From Rhodoferax sp. (GTDB lineage: Bacteria; Pseudomonadota; Gammaproteobacteria; Burkholderiales; Burkholderiaceae_C): a stretch of DNA of 64,000 nt. The notes beneath the pieces were generated by a model. The model searched no databases, had not been told where the DNA came from, and saw nothing but the letters and a program-made list of their open reading frames with translations. Shown here piece by piece: positions 18,685 to 28,139 of this stretch. Where the stretch lies: assembly GCA_003133245.1 (NCBI GenBank), contig PKWM01000023.1, forward strand, positions 1 through 64,000, given 5' to 3'. The translations under genes were made by a program, and so were the position numbers. Within the stretch, counting starts at the first letter, position 1, and each line of letters opens with the position of its first letter.

Positions 18685-19389
18685 TCAACTCAACCCCGTC
18701 ACCGGCAACGCAACACCATGAATGGCCCGTGCTGCTGGTGAGGCTAAAAATACAATTACATTGGCCAAATCCTTGGGCGCAACCCAGCGCGCGGGGTCAG
18801 CGTCCGGCATGGCGGCACGATTCTCGGGCGTATCCATGATCGTCGGCAACACACAGTTGACGTTGATGTGCTTCTCCCGCAACTCTGCGGCCATCGATTC
18901 GGTCAGGCGCACCACACTGCTCTTGGCGGCGCAGTAGGCACCCATTGCGGCCACTCCCCGTTGCGCGGCAAAGGCGCCCACATTGACGATCTTGCCACCG
19001 CCGCACTCAATCATGTGCGGTACCACGACGCGTACCATATTCAGCATGGTACGAACGTTGATGTCCTCAAGAAAATCCCAAGTACTGTCCTCAGTCTGGT
19101 GAACCGTCGGCCCCATGCGAAAGCCACCGGCCAGGTTGCACAGCACGTCAACGCGAGCGAAACGATGAACTGCCGCGTTGAAGGCCACCGAGACTTGCTG
19201 AGCATCAAGCAAGTCAGTCGCCAGGTACAGGCGATCAGGCCCTTCTTCACCAAAGATGATTCGCATTTCATCGGTCTGGCGACCCAGCAGGACCAGCCGT
19301 GCACCCTGCTCGGCAAAAGCGGCTGCCAGTGCTTGCCCCAAGTTGCCCGCAGCCCCTGTCAGCATCACGGTTCGATCTTTGAAACTCAT
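18685..19389 (-). CDS. SDR related to quinonoid dihydropteridine reductase
   Basis: 234-residue short-chain dehydrogenase with N-terminal TGAAGNLGQALA. The usual catalytic Ser is absent (VGAFAAQRG, then AYCAAK with Tyr and Lys present), as in animal dihydropteridine reductase. Near the C-terminus VLPTIMDTPENRAAMPDAD, followed by a Trp four residues on, closely follows the animal QDPR pattern LPxxxDTPxNRxxMPxADxxxW. It lies between phhA and maiA, overlapping phhA by four bases. I infer that it recycles the pterin cofactor of phenylalanine hydroxylase; a generic SDR role is the alternative. Confidence 0.72.
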   Translation of the reverse strand: MSFKDRTVMLTGAAGNLGQALAAAFAEQGARLVLLGRQTDEMRIIFGEEGPDRLYLATDLLDAQQVSVAFNAAVHRFARVDVLCNLAGGFRMGPTVHQTEDSTWDFLEDINVRTMLNMVRVVVPHMIECGGGKIVNVGAFAAQRGVAAMGAYCAAKSSVVRLTESMAAELREKHINVNCVLPTIMDTPENRAAMPDADPARWVAPKDLANVIVFLASPAARAIHGVALPVTGLS

Positions 19390-20285
19390 AGCGATGCTCC
19401 TTTTCGCTGGTCGTGGTGATGGCGCCCGGAGCCGCGTGTTAGAACCCGGTCAGTTGGCAAAACAGCGCCCGGCGCGTAGTCCGGTTGACCCTGTACCCGT
19501 TCGTAGAGGGTGTTGAAATCAATTTTGGCCAGTTCAAGCAGTTGCTCCAGACCATCAATGACAAAATAAGTTTCCTGGAAATCATCAATGCGGTAATTCG
19601 TGCGCATCACCCGTTCCAGATCAAAGTGGAGGCGGTTCGGCGATGCATCGTCGAGCGAAAAAACGCTCTCCGTTGAAGACGAGGCAATACCCGCACCGTA
19701 GATCCTTAAACCGTCCTTCTGCTGCATCAGACCGAACTCAACCGTGTACCAATAGACGCGCGCCAGTTTGTCCAGCACGCCCAGTTTCTGTGCTCGCAAT
19801 CCACCCACACCGTAGGCCTGGATGTAATCGGCCATGACCGGATTCATCAGCAGAGGCACGTGACCGAACACGTCGTGAAAGACATCGGGCTCTTCGAGGT
19901 AATCGATTTGATGCGGCTTGCGGATGAAGTTGCCTGCGGGAAAGCGGCGATTGGACAGGTGTTCGAAAAAAACCTTATCTGGCACCAGCCCCGGCACCGC
20001 CACAATTTGCCAGCCGGTGCGCTGCATCAGGATGTCCGACAGTCGCCGGAAGTCGGGAATCTGACTGGCGTCGATCGGTAACTCGGCCATGCCTTGCACA
20101 AACGAATCACAGGCGCGTCCGAGCAGCAATCGGCTTTGCCGCTCGAAAAGCCTTTTCCATACGCCGTGTTCCAGGGCGGTGTACTGCTGCCAGCCCTGGT
20201 CGATGGTCCAGTCGGAGCGCTCTGGCAGCTGCGAGACCCCGGCCGCAAGCCCGTGCTTGGCTCCTTCAGTCAGGGGTTGCAACAT
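19386..20285 (-). CDS. phhA: Phenylalanine 4-hydroxylase
   Basis: About 299 residues; Fe(II)- and tetrahydropterin-dependent conversion of Phe to Tyr. The iron ligands are the two His in [15 protein letters not shown] and the Glu in [10 protein letters not shown]. An ATG at 20285 (MLQPLTEG) is taken as start; another start at 20300 is possible. Both overlap the end of the upstream pterin dehydratase gene. Forms with phhB and the QDPR-like SDR a complete cofactor-recycling set. Confidence 0.94.
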   Translation of the reverse strand: MLQPLTEGAKHGLAAGVSQLPERSDWTIDQGWQQYTALEHGVWKRLFERQSRLLLGRACDSFVQGMAELPIDASQIPDFRRLSDILMQRTGWQIVAVPGLVPDKVFFEHLSNRRFPAGNFIRKPHQIDYLEEPDVFHDVFGHVPLLMNPVMADYIQAYGVGGLRAQKLGVLDKLARVYWYTVEFGLMQQKDGLRIYGAGIASSSTESVFSLDDASPNRLHFDLERVMRTNYRIDDFQETYFVIDGLEQLLELAKIDFNTLYERVQGQPDYAPGAVLPTDRVLTRGSGRHHHDQRKGASL

Positions 20286-20616
20286 CGTCGCGACCCTCAC
20301 AAGTCAAAACAGGCGTGCTCTGGAAGCGCGAAAAGGCCTGATCAATCAAGCGCGCAAGAGCCATGTCCTTGCTGGACAGACCCTTGACGTCGTGGGTCGT
20401 CAGGGTGATGGCGACACGGTTATAGATGTTCGACCATTCGGGGTGGTGATTTCGTTTCTCTGCAAGCAAGGCGACCTGGGTCATAAAGCCGAAGGCCTCG
20501 GTGAAGTCGGCAAAAACAAACTCTCGCGTTATCAGGCCGCCCCGATTAGCGTCAAAACGCCAACCGGGGCGTTGCATGAGTTGCGCCGCGAGCGTTTGGG
20601 AGTCAAGTTTTTTCAC
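20266..20616 (-). CDS. phhB: 4a-hydroxytetrahydrobiopterin dehydratase
   Basis: 116-residue PCD/DCoH protein that dehydrates the 4a-carbinolamine formed by phenylalanine hydroxylase. The motif [16 protein letters not shown] holds the catalytic His pair. I chose the GTG at 20616 because a GAGGA ribosome site precedes it and it immediately follows the fahA stop; the frame itself extends upstream to 20655. Confidence 0.92.
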   Translation of the reverse strand: MKKLDSQTLAAQLMQRPGWRFDANRGGLITREFVFADFTEAFGFMTQVALLAEKRNHHPEWSNIYNRVAITLTTHDVKGLSSKDMALARLIDQAFSRFQSTPVLTCEGRDDVATPD

Positions 20617-20617
20617 A

Positions 20618-21904
20618 TCAAATCCTCGCTGGCAGTACGCTGCCACGACACTCACCCAAACCGATGCGGCGAAAACCCTCGCGCTGGCAATAGCCGCGCA
20701 GGATCACGGTATCGCCGTCCTCAAGAAAGGTGCGCAGTTCGCCATTGGGCAGCGGCAGCGGGCGCTTGCCGCCCTGGCTGAGTTCAAGCAAGGAACCCCC
20801 TTGTTCGGCTTTCGGCCCGGATAAGGTTCCGGAGCCCAACAAATCGCCGCTGCGCAGGTTGCAGCCATTGACAGTGTGATGGGCCACCAATTGCGCCACA
20901 GTCCAATAGGCGTCGCGGAAGTTGGATTCCATCAAACGAACAGCGGCATCGCCTGCCGCGCGCATCTGAGAGGTCTGCAGCCAGACTTCGAGTTGAATGT
21001 TGATCGCGCCCTGTTCCTGATTTGTCGGCGAGTTGAGGTAGGGCAACGGCGCTGGGTCGCCCTCGGGCCGGGTGAATGCTTGTCGGAACGGCGCCAGCGC
21101 CTCAAGCGTCACGACCCACGGCGACACGGTGCTGGCAAAATTCTTCGACAGAAAAGGCCCCAGCGGTTGGTACTCCCAGGCCTGAATGTCGCGCGCGCTC
21201 CAGTCGTTGAATAGAGCCAGGCCAAAGACATGCTGTTCGGCCTCCGTGATCGAAATCGGCTCACCAATAACATTGGGACGGCCGATGAATAGCCCCAGCT
21301 CCAGCTCAAAATCGAGCTTGGCGCTGGGTTCAAGACGGGGCTCGGTAGCGTCAGGCGCTTTAATCTGGCCCAGCGGGCGTGGAAAGGTCTGGCCCAAGCC
21401 CGGCCGACTCACACCAATCGAAGATGAACGACCATGGTAAGCAATTGGCACCCACTTGTAATTCGGCAGCAGCGGATTCTCCGGCCGAAACAGTTTGCCC
21501 ACGGTGGTCGCGTGATGGATGCCGGTGTAGAAATCGGTAAAGTCGCCAATCTCGCAGGGCAGCCCCATTTCAACCGAGTCCTGCGCCACCATAGCCGCAC
21601 GAAACTGATCTTGTTGCGTGCTGCCTTGGCGAAGACCCAGCGAGAGTGCGCGCCTCAAGGCCAACCGAGCCGCATGGTTCAGACCCATCAGTCGATTCAT
21701 GTCATCGCTTTCAAGCACCTTGGCCAGGCGCAGGTCCAGCACCTGGTCGCCGATGGCCACCCCAATCGACCAGTCACAAGCTGGCTCACGCCGAAACCGG
21801 CCGTAAGGCAGGTTCTGAATCGGAAAATCCGTTGCCAAGTCGTTGGCCGATTCAAGCCAGCTGAGCAGGGCGGCGGCGTGTGTGTCGTCGATGCCGATGC
21901 TCAT
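20618..21904 (-). CDS. fahA: Fumarylacetoacetase
   Basis: 428-residue hydrolase splitting fumarylacetoacetate into fumarate and acetoacetate, the last step of tyrosine degradation. Typical segments are [25 protein letters not shown] (catalytic His), [12 protein letters not shown] (metal Glu residues) and [19 protein letters not shown]. The start MSIGIDD at 21904 overlaps the stop of the upstream VOC gene (ATGA), which supports it over the longer frame. Confidence 0.95.
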   Translation of the reverse strand: MSIGIDDTHAAALLSWLESANDLATDFPIQNLPYGRFRREPACDWSIGVAIGDQVLDLRLAKVLESDDMNRLMGLNHAARLALRRALSLGLRQGSTQQDQFRAAMVAQDSVEMGLPCEIGDFTDFYTGIHHATTVGKLFRPENPLLPNYKWVPIAYHGRSSSIGVSRPGLGQTFPRPLGQIKAPDATEPRLEPSAKLDFELELGLFIGRPNVIGEPISITEAEQHVFGLALFNDWSARDIQAWEYQPLGPFLSKNFASTVSPWVVTLEALAPFRQAFTRPEGDPAPLPYLNSPTNQEQGAINIQLEVWLQTSQMRAAGDAAVRLMESNFRDAYWTVAQLVAHHTVNGCNLRSGDLLGSGTLSGPKAEQGGSLLELSQGGKRPLPLPNGELRTFLEDGDTVILRGYCQREGFRRIGLGECRGSVLPARI

Positions 21905-22440
21905 GGCTTGATCTCGCGTTGGTGAAGAAAAGCCGCATGTTTGGGTGCGCGCTTGGTCTTGGACCATTCTTCCAGCATGTCCCATTTCACTGCATCCAGC
22001 TTTTTGAGCACCGCCTCTTCTTCGGGGTCTGGACAGGCCAATTCCAAGCGGTGACCGTTCGGATCGAAGAAATAAATCGAGTGAAATGCGCCATGGTCAG
22101 TCACCCCCAGCACATCAACGCCATGGGCCTTTAGGTGGGCATGGTACTCAAGCAGGGTCGCACGGTCTTTGACCTTGAACGCGATGTGCTGCACCCAGCT
22201 TGGCGTATTGGGGTCGCGGCCCATGGGGGGTTGGGTCGGCAATTCAAAGAAGGCCAGGACATTGCCCTGTCCGGCATCCAGGAAAACGTGCATGTACGGG
22301 TCAGGCGCTTTGGTCGAAGGTACCACGTCCTCGGCGATGGCGAGCACAAAGTCCATCTTCAGCATTTTCTGGTACCAGAGCACGGTCTCCTTGGCGTCTT
22401 TGCAGCGGTAGGCAACGTGGTGAATCCGGTCGATTTTCAT
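21901..22440 (-). CDS. VOC-superfamily (glyoxalase/dioxygenase-like) protein
   Basis: 179-residue protein with two beta-alpha-beta modules. Likely metal ligands are His in DRIHHVAYR, His in SWVQHIAFKVKD and Glu in GHRLELACPD. It sits between hppD and fahA, where an extra VOC protein is often found in tyrosine operons. It may help with a ring-cleavage or isomerisation step, or be a separate dioxygenase; the sequence does not decide. Confidence 0.75.
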   Translation of the reverse strand: MKIDRIHHVAYRCKDAKETVLWYQKMLKMDFVLAIAEDVVPSTKAPDPYMHVFLDAGQGNVLAFFELPTQPPMGRDPNTPSWVQHIAFKVKDRATLLEYHAHLKAHGVDVLGVTDHGAFHSIYFFDPNGHRLELACPDPEEEAVLKKLDAVKWDMLEEWSKTKRAPKHAAFLHQREIKP

Positions 22441-22444
22441 GCTG

Positions 22445-23524
22445 TCACTCCTTTATTTCAATCACGCCGCGGCGCAACTGATCGCGTTCCAGCGATTCGA
22501 ACAGCGCCTTGAAATTGCCTTCACCAAAGCCCTCGTCACCCTGGCGCTGGATGAATTCAAAGAACACCGGCCCCAACTGTGCTTCCGAAAAAATCTGTAG
22601 CAACAAGCGGGGCGTAGCGCCTGCGGTGCTGCCATCAAGCAGGATGCCCCGCGTTTGCAGCGCTGCCACCGGCTGACCATGGCCAGGCAAGCGAATGTCA
22701 AGCATCTCGTAATAGCTCGCGCTCGGCGCTGCCATGAGCGGCACGCCCGCCAGCGCAAGACGATCCACCGTGCTGAGAAGGTCATCGCAGATCAGGGCAA
22801 TGTGTTGAATGCCCTCGCCATTGAACTTTTGCAAGAATTCTTCAATCTGTCCGCCGCCCTGTTTCGATTCCTCGTTTAACGGGATGCGGATTTTGCCATC
22901 GGGCGCGGTCATGGCGCGTGAGGTCAGACCCGTGTATTCACCCCGAATATCAAAATAACGAATTTCACGGAAGTTGAACAGCTTCTCGTAGAAATCGCCC
23001 CAAAATGCCATGCGACCGCGATAGACGTTGTGCGTCAAATGATCAATCAATTTCAGACCGTGGCCCGCCGGGTGACGATCCACAGCGTCGATAAAGTTGA
23101 AGTCAATGTCGTAGATCGATTTACCGTCTTCAAAGCGATCAATCAAATACAGCGGCGCGCCGCCAATGCCTTTGATGGCGGGCAGGTTCAGTTCCATCGG
23201 CCCGGTTTTGATCTCAATCGGCTGTGCGCCTAAATCAATGGCGCGACGGTAGGCAAGGTGCGAGTCCTTGACTCGAAACGCCATGCCGCAGGCGCACGGA
23301 CCATGCTCTGACGCAAAGTAAGCCGCGACGCTTTGGGGCTCATTGTTGACAATGAAATTGATATCTCCCTGGCGAAATAGAAGCACGTTCTTGGACCGAT
23401 GTCTGGCCACCAAAATGAAGCCCATGCGCTCAAAAACAGGTTCCAGCAGGCCAGGCGTGGGCGAGGCGAATTCAACAAACTCAAAACCCATCAAACCCAT
23501 GGGGTTTTCAAACAAATCAGGCAT
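22445..23524 (-). CDS. hppD: 4-hydroxyphenylpyruvate dioxygenase
   Basis: 359-residue two-domain VOC dioxygenase forming homogentisate. The Fe(II) ligands are His in [14 protein letters not shown], His in [13 protein letters not shown] and Glu in [13 protein letters not shown], all intact in the C-terminal domain. Start [19 protein letters not shown] at 23524. First gene of the operon hppD-VOC-fahA-phhB-phhA-SDR-maiA. The 221 bases upstream (to 23745) should hold its promoter; no clear operator seen. Confidence 0.95.
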   Translation of the reverse strand: MPDLFENPMGLMGFEFVEFASPTPGLLEPVFERMGFILVARHRSKNVLLFRQGDINFIVNNEPQSVAAYFASEHGPCACGMAFRVKDSHLAYRRAIDLGAQPIEIKTGPMELNLPAIKGIGGAPLYLIDRFEDGKSIYDIDFNFIDAVDRHPAGHGLKLIDHLTHNVYRGRMAFWGDFYEKLFNFREIRYFDIRGEYTGLTSRAMTAPDGKIRIPLNEESKQGGGQIEEFLQKFNGEGIQHIALICDDLLSTVDRLALAGVPLMAAPSASYYEMLDIRLPGHGQPVAALQTRGILLDGSTAGATPRLLLQIFSEAQLGPVFFEFIQRQGDEGFGEGNFKALFESLERDQLRRGVIEIKE

Positions 23525-23745
23525 GACGGCATTTCCCAAAAAGGACGTAAAAGTAAAAGTCTCGCTTCATCCAACCCTGCTGTGATACATAGTAGCCTTT
23601 TGCCCAAAAGTTTGCTGCTGTGCGGGTTCTGCGCCATGTGCACCAGGTTCACGTTTGTCAAACGAACCGCTACGCCAACATCGGGCTCCTAATGATTTTC
23701 ACAACCTTAAATTTCGGGCGGAATTCAAAGCGAATACTGAACGAA

Positions 23746-24417
23746 TTACGTTAAAGTTGGCACGTCCGCGCCAACGCGGTATCGCAATGACAGCCAAGCC
23801 GCCAACACCCCGAGCAGCAGACCAGCCAACACATCCACCGCCACATGCTGGCGGGTCGCCATGGCGGAATAGACGATGCCGATGCTCCACATCCCATTGA
23901 AGCCGAGCAGCCACAGTGGCGCACCGAAGCGACGCAGCAAGTGCTGCAACCAGATTCCCGAAAAAACAGCGGTGGCGACGTGCAGCGAAGGGCAGGCGTT
24001 GCCCGAGGCATCCACGTTTTTAAGAAAATTCACGTCCGGATACTGAGCCCAGTCGATACCGGCGGCGGGGACTGCCGTCGGCCAGAAATAGAAGACGATC
24101 AGCGCCGCCAGGCAGGTCAGCGCCATGGCCAGGCCATAGCCAACCAGTTCGCGTCGCGTCGTCAGCAAGGTCGGGGGCAGCGAAACATAGACCCACAGCG
24201 ACAGGTACAGGGGCAACGCCTGCGGCTGGAAGCCGATCAGGCGATCGAGCCAGGTGATGGGCATCACCGTGGTCGGGTAGGCCGGATGTTTAAGTAGATA
24301 GAAGTAAGCGCCGAAAAACAGGCTGATAAAAAGCATCGTTCCGATACTTTTGAGAACGATATGCCGGGGTATGACCGCTGCAACTTGGCGGTACCAGGGC
24401 GTCTGCGGGCTGTTCAT
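23746..24417 (-). CDS. PAP2-family membrane phosphatase (APE locus)
   Basis: 223 residues with about six hydrophobic helices. The phosphatase motifs ACPSLHVATAV and YSAMATRQHVAVDVLAG are present (His nucleophile in the second). Such enzymes dephosphorylate lipid phosphates or undecaprenyl pyrophosphate; here probably a lipid intermediate of the polyene conjugate. Overlaps the deacetylase gene by four bases. A decayed copy of its 3' end lies at 17938-18006. Confidence 0.83.
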   Translation of the reverse strand: MNSPQTPWYRQVAAVIPRHIVLKSIGTMLFISLFFGAYFYLLKHPAYPTTVMPITWLDRLIGFQPQALPLYLSLWVYVSLPPTLLTTRRELVGYGLAMALTCLAALIVFYFWPTAVPAAGIDWAQYPDVNFLKNVDASGNACPSLHVATAVFSGIWLQHLLRRFGAPLWLLGFNGMWSIGIVYSAMATRQHVAVDVLAGLLLGVLAAWLSLRYRVGADVPTLT

Positions 24418-25217
24418 AAAGAGGCTTGCCGCAAGGTGACAAAACGCAGATGGGCGGCACTGGCTGCGGCCAGCACCGTGGGCAGCACTTCGAGAATCAC
24501 CGGAGTGCCGCGGGGCGTGCGTGCCGCATTGCCATCGTGCAACAGGAAAATGGCACCCGCCCTCAACCCGCGTAACAGGCTGCTGCTGACCCGCGCCGGA
24601 TCGCCGACACGCGTGTCGAAACCGCGCACCGACCAGCTCGCCAGCCGCAGCCCCAGGCTGCTAAGCACCGGGTCGAGCAAAGGATTGCGCAGGCCCGCCG
24701 GGGCGCGGAAGAACAGGGGACGCTGGCCGGTCACCGTGGCGAGCGTGTCCTGCGCGGCCTGCAATTCACGCCGAATGCCGACGTGACTCAGCAGTGAAAA
24801 ATAATGGCGGTGCCGCTGGCTGTGGTTTTCCACCGCATGGCCGCGGCGCACGATCTCAAGGCACAAGTCCGGGTAGCGCGCGGCTTTGTCGCCGATGCAA
24901 AAAAAAGTCGCCCGGACCGCATAACGATCCAGCAGATCGAGCACCTGCGGCGTGACGACCGGGTCGGGGCCGTCGTCGATGGTCAGGGCAATTTCATTTC
25001 TGGCGCTGGCGGCGGCGGGCAGCCGGGTCCAGTTCGGTCCCAGCCAATGGCTGCGCGGCCAGAGCCCGAGCAGCATCAGCAAAAGGTGATTGGCCAGCAC
25101 GGCAGCCAGCGCCCAGCGCCACTGCCCGGGCGCGACGATGACGAGCAGCAAGGCCAGCCCATGCAGCACGATGCTAGCGCGGATCAAGCGCGTTGGTTGC
25201 CAGCCTCCACTACGCAC
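24414..25217 (-). CDS. Polysaccharide deacetylase (NodB-like) family protein
   Basis: 267 residues: two N-terminal membrane helices followed by a NodB domain. Metal/catalytic motifs are LTIDDGPDPVVTP (Asp pair), VENHSQRHRHY (His pair), FFRAPAGLRNP and FLLHDG. It likely removes an acetyl group from a sugar or lipid-linked sugar at the membrane; together with the glycosyltransferase it suggests that the APE product carries a sugar. Overlaps the MMPL exporter gene by eight bases. Confidence 0.85.
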   Translation of the reverse strand: MRSGGWQPTRLIRASIVLHGLALLLVIVAPGQWRWALAAVLANHLLLMLLGLWPRSHWLGPNWTRLPAAASARNEIALTIDDGPDPVVTPQVLDLLDRYAVRATFFCIGDKAARYPDLCLEIVRRGHAVENHSQRHRHYFSLLSHVGIRRELQAAQDTLATVTGQRPLFFRAPAGLRNPLLDPVLSSLGLRLASWSVRGFDTRVGDPARVSSSLLRGLRAGAIFLLHDGNAARTPRGTPVILEVLPTVLAAASAAHLRFVTLRQASL

Positions 25218-27567
25218 GGGTCGTCCTCGCGAAAATCGCAGAATAAATCAGCGCTAGGATGACGCCGGGTGCGACGGTGACGCCCATGGCCTGCAATATC
25301 GACACCTTGGAAAATGCCAGCAGGCCAAAACCGGCGACGGTGGTGAGGTTGGCAAACAGCATCGAGGCCAGTGTGCGGGGCGAAATGGGACCGTCAGCGC
25401 GATCAAAAAACAGGGCGTAATTGGAACCTACTGCAACCACCAGCAGCAAGCCCACCAGATGCAAAATAATCAGTTGCTGGCCCAACACCGCCAGCCCCGC
25501 CGTGACGGTGATGACCGCAGCCGCCAGCGGCACGACGATGCGCAGCACGCGCAGGGGCGAGCGAAGAACCCACAGCAGCAGTCCGACAATGGCAAGCAGC
25601 CCGCCCAGCGACAACAGGATGACTTCGTGCAGATAGCCGGCATACAGGCGGTCAGACTCGGCTTTCATATCGACAAAAAGCACATTGGCTAAAGCCGTGC
25701 TGCCCAGGGTACTCAGGGCCGCGCTGATTCGACTGGCGTTTATACTGCCGCCCTCGGGTGCGGTGAGCGGCAACAAGGCGCTCCAATGTTGGTCTTGCCG
25801 GATGAGTAATGCATCGACCGCCATGGCCATTGAGGTCTGCGCCAGATCGGCCGCTTGCAGCAAAGGCTGGCTGCGCGCGGCGGCGACATCGGCCAGAAAG
25901 GGCTTGAACAGTGGCAAGCGCACCGGCAAACCCTGAACCGCTTGCGCCAGCCGCGCCTCCAGTTCGGCCGGTGGCGGCAAGCTCGCTTGGCGCTGGCGCT
26001 GCGTCGCGCTGCTGGGAAGATAACGACTGGGGCTCTCGAACCCGGCGAGTTCGCCTTGATCGACTTGCGTTTGCAACAGCGCGGAAACCTGCTCAGAAGA
26101 GCGCAGTACGGCTTCCCGGCTGGCACCCGACACCACCACCAGATAACGCACATCGGGCGCACCCATGTCGGCGCGCAGACTCGCATCCAGCGCCAGATCG
26201 GCTTGCGACACCGGGCTCAATGACGATATCTTGTCATTCCACAAACTGCCGCGCTGTAGTGCCAGCGTGGCACCGGCCGCCAGCAGCAGCAGTACCGCTG
26301 CCCAGCGCAGTTTGGCGGCGCGCTGTACCAGACCGGACAGGACGCGCCCGAGCGCCGCCACATCATGAATGCGAAAGTTGGCCGGCAGTAGATGCGGCAA
26401 AACGAAGCGGGTCACCGTTGCAGCGGCAATCAGACCGGCAATCGAATACAGGCCGAGTTGCGCCAGACCGGGAAAGCCCGACAGCAGCAGCGCAGCAAAG
26501 CCGAAGATCGACGTCAGCACACCCAGTCGGACAGTCGGCCAGAAGCGTGTGATCCAACGCTGTGGGTCGGCCCCGCCGTGCTCGGACTGCACAAACAGGT
26601 AGATTGAATAATCCACCGCTTCGCCGATCAGTGCCGTGCCAAAGCCCAGGGTGATGCCATGCACTGCGCCAAAACCCAGACTGACGGCCGCGACGCCTGC
26701 CAGCGCGCCGCTGATGACGGGCAAGAAACCCAATACCAGTGCCGTGGCGGAACGATAAACCAGCAACAGCAGCGTCGCGATCAGCGCCATGCTGATGATC
26801 GACAGGCGGCTGACCTGGCTCTTGATGGTGTCGCGCGCGGTCACCGAAAACACACCCGGGCCGGTCATCAGCAAACGGGCCGCAGGGCTGGCGCTGGCGG
26901 TCGCATCAAACGCGTACCGGATGGCGGCCATGGCGCGTTGCTGGGCGTCGGTATTGGAGCCCGAAGCGCGCGTTTGCAGCAGCAGCAAGGCGCGTGCACC
27001 GTCGCGTGAGCCCCAAGTGCCGTCAACCATGGGCGGGCGCTTGCCGGCATCCAGCCGGTCGAGCAATTGCACCATTTCGCCGGTCGGGTCGCGCGGCAGC
27101 AGCGACTTGACCAGCAGGCCGGCCGGTGAGGCCAGCAGTTCGATGCTGTCGCTCAAGGCGGCGTGCAGGCCGTCTGCGCTGAAGCGTGTGGGCGTCACTG
27201 CGGGGCTTAACAGGTAGCGATGATTGAACAAAAAAGCGCGGTCGCGTTCGGCGCTGACGTTCTCGCCATTGTTGACGCTGACAAAAGCTGAATCAACGCG
27301 CAGACGCTGGGCGATCTGTTTGGAAAGCCGGGCGCGAGTGGGTGCATCGGCACCTTCAATGCCCACCAGAATCAGGCGCGAGGCCAGGCCGTCACGGATC
27401 TGCTCTAGCAGCAACTGCTGGGCCGGCGTCGGGCTGCGCGGCAAAAAAGCCGATAAATCGGTGGTGAACTGGCTGCGGCCGACGATGACGCCACAGGCGA
27501 TGATGAACGCCAGCCAGCAGGCGATGGCGGTGCGGCCGCGCCGCGTTGGGCCTCTGGCTGGCTTCAC
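25210..27567 (-). CDS. MMPL/RND-type exporter (ApeM-like)
   Basis: 785 residues with the two-fold RND-like layout: a first helix, a large periplasmic loop (about residues 40-255), five to six helices, a second loop and a final helix bundle. The repeat units LLLVYRSATALVLGFLPVIS and LLLVVAVGSNYALFFDRADG mark equivalent helices of the two halves. In APE loci this transporter moves the lipid-linked pigment to the outer leaflet/periplasm, working with the LolA-like carrier encoded next to it. Confidence 0.88.
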   Translation of the reverse strand: MKPARGPTRRGRTAIACWLAFIIACGVIVGRSQFTTDLSAFLPRSPTPAQQLLLEQIRDGLASRLILVGIEGADAPTRARLSKQIAQRLRVDSAFVSVNNGENVSAERDRAFLFNHRYLLSPAVTPTRFSADGLHAALSDSIELLASPAGLLVKSLLPRDPTGEMVQLLDRLDAGKRPPMVDGTWGSRDGARALLLLQTRASGSNTDAQQRAMAAIRYAFDATASASPAARLLMTGPGVFSVTARDTIKSQVSRLSIISMALIATLLLLVYRSATALVLGFLPVISGALAGVAAVSLGFGAVHGITLGFGTALIGEAVDYSIYLFVQSEHGGADPQRWITRFWPTVRLGVLTSIFGFAALLLSGFPGLAQLGLYSIAGLIAAATVTRFVLPHLLPANFRIHDVAALGRVLSGLVQRAAKLRWAAVLLLLAAGATLALQRGSLWNDKISSLSPVSQADLALDASLRADMGAPDVRYLVVVSGASREAVLRSSEQVSALLQTQVDQGELAGFESPSRYLPSSATQRQRQASLPPPAELEARLAQAVQGLPVRLPLFKPFLADVAAARSQPLLQAADLAQTSMAMAVDALLIRQDQHWSALLPLTAPEGGSINASRISAALSTLGSTALANVLFVDMKAESDRLYAGYLHEVILLSLGGLLAIVGLLLWVLRSPLRVLRIVVPLAAAVITVTAGLAVLGQQLIILHLVGLLLVVAVGSNYALFFDRADGPISPRTLASMLFANLTTVAGFGLLAFSKVSILQAMGVTVAPGVILALIYSAIFARTTRA

Positions 27568-28139
27568 GGCGTCGCCAACTTTTCAATCAACATCAAAGAA
27601 CTGTCTCCGTCGGCCTGGGTGGTTTCGATGCTGCGCAGGGTATCAAGCACGCCGACAATGCGGATGCGCTTGACCACGGCTTGCATTTTTTCATTCAGCG
27701 GCACAAGCTCCAGGGTCCAGTGCTCGGCGCTGCCGTCCAGGCTCAACCGGTAACTGCGTTCCAGCGCCTTGCGCTGACCCGCCAGGGTGGCGCGGATGCT
27801 GTCGATGAAAGCCGCCAGCTCCGGCGAATCCTGCAATTGCAGGCGATGTTTCTGGCGACCGCGCTCGATGATCAGAGTACCGCCGTCCACCGTCATTGAT
27901 TCAGCTTTGGGCTTGAGCGTGCGTTTTTCCAGATGATCAGGTGCGCTGTAGAACAGTTCGCCCGAGGACTCCACCGCTTGGTCGAGCATGGCGATGGTTT
28001 TCTTCTCGACAAAGCGGGCATGGCTGGAGCGGGTTTGCGCCAGGCTGCGCATGAGCTGGTCAATATCCCACTCGGCCGCGTGACCGATGACAGCGCCCAG
28101 CAGCAACGCCAAGGCAGGGAGCAGGTGGCGGATCTTCAT
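27564..28139 (-). CDS. LolA-like outer-membrane lipoprotein carrier (ApeL-like)
   Basis: 191 residues. Signal peptide MKIRHLLPALALLLGAVIGHA, then a LolA-type fold start (DIDQLMRSLAQTRSSHARFV, EKKTIAML). Likely ferries the hydrophobic product across the periplasm after the MMPL exporter. Four-base overlaps with both neighbours. Confidence 0.85.
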   Translation of the reverse strand: MKIRHLLPALALLLGAVIGHAAEWDIDQLMRSLAQTRSSHARFVEKKTIAMLDQAVESSGELFYSAPDHLEKRTLKPKAESMTVDGGTLIIERGRQKHRLQLQDSPELAAFIDSIRATLAGQRKALERSYRLSLDGSAEHWTLELVPLNEKMQAVVKRIRIVGVLDTLRSIETTQADGDSSLMLIEKLATP

